Made by a program: the position numbers and the translations under genes. A stretch of 35,756 nt of DNA. Origin: Candidatus Pacearchaeota archaeon CG10_big_fil_rev_8_21_14_0_10_31_59. GTDB lineage: Archaea > Nanobdellota > Nanobdellia > Pacearchaeales > CG1-02-31-27. The stretch covers positions 11,334-47,089 of the forward strand of contig PFCW01000015.1 in the NCBI GenBank assembly GCA_002763115.1, read 5' to 3'. Below, piece by piece: positions 7,879 to 14,210 of this stretch; the stretch's first letter is position 1; each line of letters starts with the position of its first letter. The notes under the pieces are model-generated. The model did not search any database, was not told the DNA's origin, and saw nothing but the letters and a program-made list of their open reading frames with translations.

Positions 7879-8091
7879 TTATATTGCTAAAAATTGGAAA
7901 GCTTGCAAAACTAGGAATACTGGCCAGACAAGAGATTTTAAGAATCCCAGAACACCCATCCAAAAACTGGTTGCAGTTGAAATATAGTATATCGCTGCTC
8001 CAATAAATCCTAGAAAATAAACTGCTCCACCACATTTACATGAATGGCAAAAATTATGTTTGCACCAATCTTTCTTTATTTTTCTTTTCAT
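7879..8091 (-). CDS. Small membrane protein with cysteine-rich N-terminus
   Basis: A 70-residue protein. The N-terminus (KKDWCKHNFCHSCKCGG) holds four cysteines and two histidines that could bind a metal, followed by hydrophobic segments (AVYFLGFIGAAIYYIS and LVWPVFLVLQAFQFLAI). The segment GAVYFLGFIGAAIYYISTAT resembles small uncharacterised membrane proteins found in many prokaryotes. An SD-like GAGGTGA lies before the ATG. It leads a two-gene minus-strand operon and is divergent from mnmA across 89 bp. Confidence 0.68.
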   Translation of the reverse strand: MKRKIKKDWCKHNFCHSCKCGGAVYFLGFIGAAIYYISTATSFWMGVLGFLKSLVWPVFLVLQAFQFLAI

Positions 8092-8180
8092 TTATTTCAC
8101 CTCTAAGAAATAAATTTTTAAGAGTTTATAAATTTGATGAATTAAAGAAGATTTTTAAATTTAGAAGTTCTTTTATTAAA

Positions 8181-9272
8181 ATGAAAACCCAGAAAGTTCT
8201 TCTTGCAATGTCAGGAGGAGTTGATTCTAGCGTAGCTGCTTATTTATTAAAAAAACAGGGCTATGAAGTTATTGGTGCCTTTATGAAAAATTGGAGCGAT
8301 ACCAAGAACAAATACACTGGAGAATGTGCCTGGCGTGATGAAAGAAGATTCGCTCAACAAATCGCTTTGAAATTAAAAATTCCTTTGATTACTTTGGATT
8401 TTGAAAAACAATACAAAAAAGATGTTGTTGCTGAAATGTTCAAGAAATACAAAAAAGGAATAACTCCAAATCCAGATATAGATTGCAATCAGAAAATAAA
8501 ATTTCCTTTGTTATGGAAAGAAGCGCAAAAAAGAAATATTAATTTGATTGCAACAGGACATTATGCAAGAGTTAAGAAGGAGAAAGGAAAATATTTTTTA
8601 TTTAGGGCAAAAGATGAATCAAAAGACCAGAGTTATTTTCTTTACCGTTTGAATGAAGATGATTTGAAACATATTTTATTTCCTATAGGAGAATTGACAA
8701 AACCTGAAGTTAGAAAGATTGCTAAAAAACTTGGTTTTCCAAATTACAATAAAAAATCTACTGTTGGAATTTGTTTTATAGGAAAAGTTAATTTGAAAGA
8801 TTTTTTGCAAAAGAAAATTAAAGCAAAAAAAGGCAAGATTTTAAGTCCAAATGGAAAAATAATCGGGGAACATGATGGAATTTATTATTATACAATTGGA
8901 CAAAGAATTGGTCCAAGATATGGAATTGAAGTTTCAAAATTAGAAGATGGTAAAAGGCAGTTAAACAGGTGGTATGTTGCAAGAAAAGATGTCAAGAAAA
9001 ATATTATTATCGCAGCTCCAGAAAATCATCCTTTGTTGTTCAGACAAAAAATAATCGTTAAGGATTTTCATTTGATTACAAAAACAAAAATTCCTTCGCG
9101 CGTTTTTACACGAATCAGGCATGTTGGGGAATTATTGCCAAGTGCTTTGAAAAAAGAAAACAAAAAATGGATTGTTAAATTAAACAAGCCGATTACAGGA
9201 GTTTCAGAAGGACAGGCGATTGTTTTGTATGACAAACAAAAAGTTTTGGGCGGGGGAGAAATTTCATTCTAA
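8181..9272 (+). CDS. mnmA: tRNA-specific 2-thiouridylase MnmA
   Basis: MnmA activates U34 of certain tRNAs with ATP and replaces its 2-oxygen with sulfur. The PP-loop LLAMSGGVDSSVAA is at residues 7-20. The two catalytic cysteines are C102 (NPDIDCNQKIKF) and C198 (STVGICFIGK), very close to their positions in E. coli. GHYARV, KDQSYFL and YTIGQR are further family motifs. The track's start at 8040 adds 47 residues unlike the family and overlaps the divergent gene. The ATG at 8181 (MKTQKVLLAM) follows a TATA-like TTTTTAAATTT by about 25 nt, giving 363 residues. MnmA is typically bacterial, so this copy suggests old transfer into the lineage. Confidence 0.95.
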   Translation: MKTQKVLLAMSGGVDSSVAAYLLKKQGYEVIGAFMKNWSDTKNKYTGECAWRDERRFAQQIALKLKIPLITLDFEKQYKKDVVAEMFKKYKKGITPNPDIDCNQKIKFPLLWKEAQKRNINLIATGHYARVKKEKGKYFLFRAKDESKDQSYFLYRLNEDDLKHILFPIGELTKPEVRKIAKKLGFPNYNKKSTVGICFIGKVNLKDFLQKKIKAKKGKILSPNGKIIGEHDGIYYYTIGQRIGPRYGIEVSKLEDGKRQLNRWYVARKDVKKNIIIAAPENHPLLFRQKIIVKDFHLITKTKIPSRVFTRIRHVGELLPSALKKENKKWIVKLNKPITGVSEGQAIVLYDKQKVLGGGEISF

Positions 9273-9316
9273 TATATCACAACATTCTTTAAAAATCGAA
9301 AATTTCTAAATCAGTT

Positions 9317-9742
9317 ATGCAAATAAAAATTAAAAAATTGGACAAGAATGTCAAAATACCATCTTATGCCTATAAAGGAGATGCAGGTCTGGATTTGTAT
9401 TCCAACGAAGAAAAAATTTTGATACCGAATTACAGGACAGAAATAAAAACCGGAATAGCGATTGAAATTCCAAAAGATTACGTTGGTTTGGTCTGGGACA
9501 AAGGCAGTTTGCCGTTAAAACACGGAATTAAAACTATGGGAGGAGTTTTTGATTCTGGATTTAGAGGAGAATATAAAATCATCTTAGTCAATTTAAGCTC
9601 AAAACCATTTGAAATAAAAAAGGGAATGAAAATAGCCCAATTATTAATTCAAAAAGTTGAGCATTCAAAAATTATTGAAGCGAAAAAATTAAGTCCAACT
9701 GAAAGAGGAGAGAAAAGATTGGGGAGCAGTGGAAAGTTTTAA
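9317..9742 (+). CDS. dut: dUTP diphosphatase (trimeric Dut)
   Basis: Dut hydrolyses dUTP to dUMP and PPi, keeping uracil out of DNA and feeding dTMP synthesis. All five family motifs are recognisable in 141 residues: GDAGLDLYS, the strand with VGLVWDKGSLPLKHGI (usually GRSS...), GGVFDSGFRGEYK, KGMKIAQLLIQ and the C-terminal RGEKRLGSSGKF, which closes over the active site. Motif 2 is divergent (DKGSLPLK). A TATA-like CTTTAAAAA about 28 nt before the ATG implies a leaderless message separate from mnmA, which ends 44 bp upstream. Confidence 0.9.
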   Translation: MQIKIKKLDKNVKIPSYAYKGDAGLDLYSNEEKILIPNYRTEIKTGIAIEIPKDYVGLVWDKGSLPLKHGIKTMGGVFDSGFRGEYKIILVNLSSKPFEIKKGMKIAQLLIQKVEHSKIIEAKKLSPTERGEKRLGSSGKF

Positions 9743-9749
9743 TAACAAA

Positions 9750-9759
9750 TTTTAAATAA
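9750..9759 (+). promoter_or_regulatory. TATA box of tRNA-Gly
   Basis: TTTTAAATAA begins exactly 32 nt before the mature 5' end, the same sequence and distance as for tRNA-Val at 6600. Confidence 0.6.
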
Positions 9760-9781
9760 CCCTCTTTATTATTTCACGTAT

Positions 9782-9852
9782 GCGCTGGTAGTATAGTGGT
9801 AGTATACATCCCTGCCACGGATGTGACCCGAGTTCGACTCTCGGCTAGCGCA
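9782..9852 (+). tRNA. tRNA-Gly (anticodon GCC)
   Basis: Acceptor GCGCTGG pairs with CTAGCGC including one G-T pair. The anticodon stem CATCC/GGATG holds loop CTGCCAC with anticodon GCC (reads GGC/GGT), and the T arm is CCGAG-TTCGACT-CTCGG. The discriminator is A, no CCA is encoded and there is no intron. Confidence 0.95.
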
Positions 9853-9860
9853 TTCTACAA

Positions 9861-9930
9861 CTTTTCTTTAGCAGGGGAAAACAAGGTTTTCCGATGCCCC
9901 CGAAAATCCAAAAGATTTTCGTTGGAAAAG
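9861..9930 (+). ncRNA. Candidate structured RNA: closing stem with two hairpins
   Basis: CTTTTC (9861-9866) can pair with GAAAAG (9925-9930). Inside lie two stable hairpins: GGAAAAC-AAG-GGTTTTCC-type pairing at 9876-9892 (or GGGG with CCCC at 9874-9877/9897-9900) and CGAAAATC-CAAAA-GATTTTCG at 9901-9921. The element begins 8 nt after tRNA-Gly and lies outside any ORF. It could be a co-transcribed small RNA or an end-of-transcript structure. It matches no family I can name. Confidence 0.35.
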
Positions 9931-9983
9931 AAATGCTCTAGGAAGTCGAAAGAAACTTATATTGTTTTAATATAAATATCTTT

Positions 9984-10030
9984 AACACTTTCGCGATTTT
10001 TCAAAATCGAAACATTTAAATATAAGTGTT
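9984..10030. repeat. Nested inverted repeats around the 10051 promoter
   Basis: AACACTT (9984-9990) and AAGTGTT (10024-10030) are perfect reverse complements. They enclose CGATTTT-TC-AAAATCG (9994-10009) and the TATA-like CATTTAAATA. A further dyad, TTATATT/AATATAA, is at 9957-9975. Such nesting around a promoter suggests regulation of the 10051 gene. Confidence 0.4.
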
Positions 10031-10050
10031 ACTTTATAGTAATAACAAAT

Positions 10051-10383
10051 ATGGAGTTTAAAATGAAACAAGAACAAATACCGGATTTTGAATCGTGGAA
10101 ACAAAGTGAAGAAGAGAGATTACACTTTCTTGGTATAAATGTAGAATTAAACGAATTTCATTACCTTAAAACTTACAATCCAAACTTTCAAGAATGGGAA
10201 AAGAGAGCTATTGAGAAAACTCCTGAAGAATATTTGTATTCAGAAAAACCACTAATTGATGTTGAACCAACTAAGATTAATCCTATTACAAATCCCGTTT
10301 ATCAGAGACCATCTAGCCCTGTAATTCGTTTGTCACCAGAATTAAAGAATGCTATTAACAATATTGTACATGGAACAAGATGA
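10051..10383 (+). CDS. Small hypothetical protein
   Basis: I do not recognise this 110-residue soluble protein. It is rich in Glu, Pro and aromatic residues in its first half (PDFESWKQSEEERLHFLGINVEL) and has a Pro-rich, probably flexible middle (INPITNPVYQRPSSP), then a short C-terminal helix (SPELKNAINNIVHG). The second ATG, at codon 5, is an alternative start. AGTAATAACAAAT sits directly before the ATG, a variant of the AGTAACAA motif found before other unknown genes in this window. Upstream DNA is full of inverted repeats, so expression is probably regulated. Confidence 0.62.
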   Translation: MEFKMKQEQIPDFESWKQSEEERLHFLGINVELNEFHYLKTYNPNFQEWEKRAIEKTPEEYLYSEKPLIDVEPTKINPITNPVYQRPSSPVIRLSPELKNAINNIVHGTR

Positions 10384-10446
10384 ATAATTAAAAGCACGAA
10401 ATCTTAAATAAAAACCTTTAAAAACTTGCAATCTTTTTTATAGTTT

Positions 10447-12417
10447 ATGGGGAAGAAGAATAATAATGATTCTAAGATACCGAACGTAGCAATACCAAAT
10501 CTCAATATTCCTAATTTTTCAGCCAATATTCCGGAATTGCAAAATCCCGTAATGCAGAAAATGATGGATCAGCAGAAACAAGCTCAGGATATGATGTTGA
10601 AAATGAAAGAAGAGCTTGAGGAATTGAAGAAAAAATTAGAACCAGTCAAAAAACAGCTTATAAAAAAATTTGATTATATTCAGTCAATAAGTATTATCCC
10701 ACAACAGATAAATAATCTTATCAAGGAAGAATTTTTAACAGACCCGGAATATGCATTATTCAAGCCAATAGAAAAAGAGGATGTAAGACATCTTTTAATT
10801 TTAATTCCCGAGGAAAAATTAAAGGAATCTGGCAAAGTTAAAGAAGAGACAATTAAATTAATAGAGCATATAAGACCAAAGTTGTGGATTAGCATAAGAA
10901 CACCAGTAGACATGTGGGAAATTTGTTTTGACAGCAAATATGAATTAACTGAAGCATTGTCAATGTCATTTCCGATTTTTGACAAAGGTTTTCTTGGTTC
11001 ATTAAGAGTTGCAAATGTTCACAAAGGTCTCGTATTAAGAAAATTCGAAAAATATGTTGTTTCTTATGTCATTGCTGGAAGTTTAGTAAGGGGGGATGTA
11101 ACTGAAACTTCCGATGTTGATGTTTATGTTGTTATTGATGATACCGACGTCAAAAGAATGTCCAGATTTGAATTAAAAGAAAGATTAAGAGTTATGATTT
11201 ATAATTACATGGCTCAGGCAGGTGAAATTGCCGGGGTTAAAAACAAATTAAATGTCCAGATTTATATTTTGACAGAATTCTGGGAAGCTGTAAAAGATGC
11301 CCACCCAGTTATATTTACTTTTATCAGGGACGGAGTTCCATTGTATGACAGAGGGGCTTTCATGCCTTGGAAATTGCTTCTGAAAATGGGAAAAATCAAA
11401 CCTTCACCAGAAGCGATAGACATGTTTATGTCAATGGGAGACAAAGTTAATGAAATAGTTAAGAAAAAATTATTGATGATAGCAACAGAAGATATTTATT
11501 GGTCTCTGATAACACCAAGTCAGGCAGCATTGATGTTATATGGACTTGCACCTCCGACACCAAAGGAGATTATAAGAATGATGAAAGAGGTTTTTGTTAC
11601 AAAAGAAAAATTACTCGAGGCAAAATATGTTGATATTCTTGAAAAAGTTGTAAAACTTTACAAAGATTACGAACATCAAAAAGTCAAATCTGTTTCCGGA
11701 AAACAAGTTGACGAGCTTGTAAAAGAATCAAAAGAGTATGTTGACAGACTTAAAAAATTAGTTGAGCAGATTTCCAACAAAAATAAAAAAACAACACTTG
11801 ATGATTTATACAATAATGTTTTTGATTTATTGAAGAAAATTTTTGGAAATGGTTCTGAACAGGTGCTTTTCAAAAAATTTGAAAAAGAGCTGATTAATAA
11901 AGGAAAACTACAAAAAAAGAATTTGAGAGCTTTAAACGATTTGATATGTCTTAAAAATAAACTGGCAAAGGGAATAAAGAAGAAAAAACTTAAAGCAAAA
12001 ACAAAGAAAAAAGAATCAGATAAAGAGCCTGTTGTTGAATGCGACCCAGCAAAACATGAAGTTGAGCTGGTAAGAAAAGATGTTTCTGAACTAATAAACG
12101 GGCTTTTAGATTATATCCAGAGAAAAGAATTGATTGAACTGGAAAAGAAGAGAATAAAAATTCTTTACAAGGAAAAAGATTCTATGAGGGAAGCAGATGT
12201 TTATACATTCGGAGATATTGCGTATATTGTCAAAGACTTGAATTCCGGAGATATTTATTCTATAGATTCCAAAACAGGAACAAAGAAAAAAATAGATGTT
12301 GAGGAATTCACAAAGGTTATTGAGTCAAACAAGGAAAAGAATTTCGAAAAGAAAATTTCAATAGCTGTTCTCGAGAAATTAAGAGAAATGTTCAAAGAAT
12401 TTGATATGACTTTCTAA
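10447..12417 (+). CDS. Large nucleotidyltransferase-fold protein with HEPN-like helical region
   Basis: The protein has an N-terminal low-complexity repeat (IPNVAIPNLNIPNF), a coiled coil (about residues 35-75), and a nucleotidyltransferase core near 205-240: GSLVRGDVTETSDVDVYVV has the GS and Asp-x-Asp of the MNT/pol-beta superfamily. A helical stretch (YWSLITPSQAALML) follows, then long coiled, Lys-rich segments and a small beta-rich end (EADVYTFGDIAYIVKD). The central part aligns by eye with the 19141-20100 protein, including PLKFLL/PWKLLL-KMGKI and PPTPKEII. The HEPN-position His of the paralogue is Gln here. Substrate is unknown; nucleotide transfer to RNA, protein or a small molecule is possible. 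A TATA-like CCTTTAAAAAC is 28 nt upstream. Confidence 0.75.
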   Translation: MGKKNNNDSKIPNVAIPNLNIPNFSANIPELQNPVMQKMMDQQKQAQDMMLKMKEELEELKKKLEPVKKQLIKKFDYIQSISIIPQQINNLIKEEFLTDPEYALFKPIEKEDVRHLLILIPEEKLKESGKVKEETIKLIEHIRPKLWISIRTPVDMWEICFDSKYELTEALSMSFPIFDKGFLGSLRVANVHKGLVLRKFEKYVVSYVIAGSLVRGDVTETSDVDVYVVIDDTDVKRMSRFELKERLRVMIYNYMAQAGEIAGVKNKLNVQIYILTEFWEAVKDAHPVIFTFIRDGVPLYDRGAFMPWKLLLKMGKIKPSPEAIDMFMSMGDKVNEIVKKKLLMIATEDIYWSLITPSQAALMLYGLAPPTPKEIIRMMKEVFVTKEKLLEAKYVDILEKVVKLYKDYEHQKVKSVSGKQVDELVKESKEYVDRLKKLVEQISNKNKKTTLDDLYNNVFDLLKKIFGNGSEQVLFKKFEKELINKGKLQKKNLRALNDLICLKNKLAKGIKKKKLKAKTKKKESDKEPVVECDPAKHEVELVRKDVSELINGLLDYIQRKELIELEKKRIKILYKEKDSMREADVYTFGDIAYIVKDLNSGDIYSIDSKTGTKKKIDVEEFTKVIESNKEKNFEKKISIAVLEKLREMFKEFDMTF

Positions 12418-12470
12418 AGTATATACTCAAGTTTAATAATCTTTATAAGAATATTTTTCATAGAAAAAAT

Positions 12471-13253
12471 ATGTCATTAGCAACTTTACCTTTAACACTG
12501 TTTTTGTTTTTTGCACAGCCAAACAGCTCTTTAAATGTTAATGACACTAGCAATACAGTTCATATCGAAGAACAAGATTATTCTAATTATGTTCAAATAG
12601 ACACTTTAGATGTGACTTACACAAATTTACATTTGCAAGAACAATTGAAATATGTAGATATAACTAAAAATTTAGAAAAAAGGATTGGAAGAAGGGGACT
12701 CAGTTTTCCATTATTGGTTTTGTCAGATTCCGTGTATTCTGGTTCGGAAATTTCTGGTTTGGATATGAGTTGTGGATGGATGATATCGATGGCAGGCAAT
12801 TTATCAGTTAAAAATAGATCAATATCTGATGGTTATACGCTATTTTTAACAATGGATGATGAGGAAATAAGATCGAGAACAGCATATAATAAACCATATA
12901 TGATTGCCTGGGAAAAATTTTTGGAAGGTTATTTAGTCTATCCAGGAAATTATTCAGAATTTTACGGAGGGATAGCTTCATCATCTGACAGCGCAAATTT
13001 TATTCCAATAAATTTGATAGCAACAAAAGTTGGTTATGCAGAATATTTTTCTGATAAAGATTCGACATTTGTATACGGTGGAGCAAATACAATTCAATTT
13101 TATGGTGAAATCGGAAATAAGATTTCATTAACACTTAATTTATTTTCCAACAATATACGACTTAGTTCATCAACAAGTTCCGAATCAAAAGATGTTTTTA
13201 TTTCTGGTTGTTACGTTCCTAATTCGTATACAGCAACATTAGAAAGAAAATAA
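12471..13253 (+). CDS. Predicted exported protein of unknown function
   Basis: The N-terminus MSLATLPLTLFLFFAQPNSS is a hydrophobic signal-like segment, although without basic residues. The rest is Ser/Thr/Asn/Tyr-rich and beta-prone (NFIPINLIATKVGYAEYFS, NTIQFYGEIGNKISLTLNLFS), as in secreted or surface proteins. Two cysteines (SCGW, SGCYVP) could form a disulfide. There is no C-terminal membrane anchor. I recognise no domain. CTTTATAAG about 28 nt before the ATG is a good TATA box. It sits alone between the nucleotidyltransferase gene and the ribosomal protein pair. Confidence 0.62.
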   Translation: MSLATLPLTLFLFFAQPNSSLNVNDTSNTVHIEEQDYSNYVQIDTLDVTYTNLHLQEQLKYVDITKNLEKRIGRRGLSFPLLVLSDSVYSGSEISGLDMSCGWMISMAGNLSVKNRSISDGYTLFLTMDDEEIRSRTAYNKPYMIAWEKFLEGYLVYPGNYSEFYGGIASSSDSANFIPINLIATKVGYAEYFSDKDSTFVYGGANTIQFYGEIGNKISLTLNLFSNNIRLSSSTSSESKDVFISGCYVPNSYTATLERK

Positions 13254-13301
13254 AGTTTCTTCAGAACCGCCCATCATAAAATCTTCAAAATTCTAATCAA
13301 A

Positions 13302-13313
13302 ACCTTTAAAAAT
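13302..13313 (+). promoter_or_regulatory. TATA box of the eL33-L10e pair
   Basis: CCTTTAAAAATC is centred about 26 nt before the eL33 ATG, so the transcript probably begins at or close to the start codon. The next gene starts 1 bp after eL33 ends, so one promoter serves both. Confidence 0.55.
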
Positions 13314-13333
13314 CATATCTTTCTCAATTAATC

Positions 13334-13594
13334 ATGGTAAAAGGAATAATCTGGAATTATAGGCAAGGAAGGCATACTCAAAATAACAAGCATATGATAA
13401 TTATAGTTGATAAGGTAACTAAAAAACAGGATGCAGAAAAATTAAAAGGAAAGGAAGTTGTATGGAAAAGTCCTGCTGGAAAAGAATTGAAAGGAAAAGT
13501 TGCATCTTTCCATGGAAATAAAGGAGCTATCCGTGTTATATTCGAGACAGGATTGCCTGGTCAATCCATAGGAACCGAGGTTGAAATAAAATAA
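13334..13594 (+). CDS. rpl35ae: Large-subunit ribosomal protein eL33 (L35Ae)
   Basis: An 86-residue ribosomal protein found in archaea and eukaryotes. Recognisable family segments are the initial KGIIWNYRQGRHTQNNKHMII, the central GKEVVWKSPAGKELKGKV, and FHGNKGAIRVIFETGLPGQSIGTEV. Length is normal. It is the first gene of a two-gene unit with L10e, which follows after a single base, so translation may be coupled. Within this lineage it may help fold the 23S rRNA near the E-site region, as in other archaea. Confidence 0.93.
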   Translation: MVKGIIWNYRQGRHTQNNKHMIIIVDKVTKKQDAEKLKGKEVVWKSPAGKELKGKVASFHGNKGAIRVIFETGLPGQSIGTEVEIK

Positions 13595-13595
13595 A

Positions 13596-14129
13596 ATGAC
13601 CCTCAGAAAAGGAAAATGTTATTCAAAATCAAGAGAAGTTCCATATACAAGGAAAAGTAAAGTTAGAACAAAAGGATATATCAAGGCACCGCCACAGACG
13701 AAAATCGTAAAATTCACGATGGGAAATTATCAGAAATATAGGGGAGGTGGTTTTAATTATGTTGTAAAAGTAATATCTCGGGAATATGTGCAAATCAGAG
13801 ATAATGCTCTTGAAGCTTGTCGTTTGCTTGTTCACAGGCATCTTGAAAAAGATTTAGGCAAGATAAATTATATGCTGCAGGTTAATGCATATCCTCATCA
13901 TGTTTTAAGAGAAAATAAAATGTTGACTGGTGCTGGAGCAGACAGAATGAGTACGGGGATGACGCAATCATTCGGAAAAACAATCGGAATTGCTGCAAAA
14001 GTTTATCCTGGAAGCATAATAATGACGGTTGCGACAGACAACAAAGATTTCGTTTTAAAAGTTTTACATATGGTAAAACCTAAACTTCCATGCACAACTT
14101 CCATTGTTGTTGAAGAAAAAAAGAATTGA
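13596..14129 (+). CDS. rpl10e: Large-subunit ribosomal protein uL16 (L10e)
   Basis: The 177-residue archaeal L10e contacts the tRNA elbow and the peptidyl-transferase region of the large subunit. Family features are the N-terminal KCYSKSREVPYTRKSKV, the segment LEACRLLVHRHLEKDLGK, the PHHVLRENKMLTGAGADRMSTGM loop, and GKTIGIAAKVYPGSIIMTV. The start ATG lies one base after the eL33 stop. Pairing with eL33 rather than with a large ribosomal cluster is typical of scattered ribosomal genes in archaea. Confidence 0.95.
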   Translation: MTLRKGKCYSKSREVPYTRKSKVRTKGYIKAPPQTKIVKFTMGNYQKYRGGGFNYVVKVISREYVQIRDNALEACRLLVHRHLEKDLGKINYMLQVNAYPHHVLRENKMLTGAGADRMSTGMTQSFGKTIGIAAKVYPGSIIMTVATDNKDFVLKVLHMVKPKLPCTTSIVVEEKKN

Positions 14130-14210
14130 AATTTTTTTAGCCTTTAAATTTTATTATGATAACCTTTAAATATTTCTTTTTATTGTTCTTACTGAAAAAA
14201 GAGTGGTTTT

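Noticed and set aside
8040-8180. Extended MnmA N-terminus in the ORF track
   Set aside because: The extra residues do not match MnmA, overlap the divergent gene, and would lie upstream of the TATA box.
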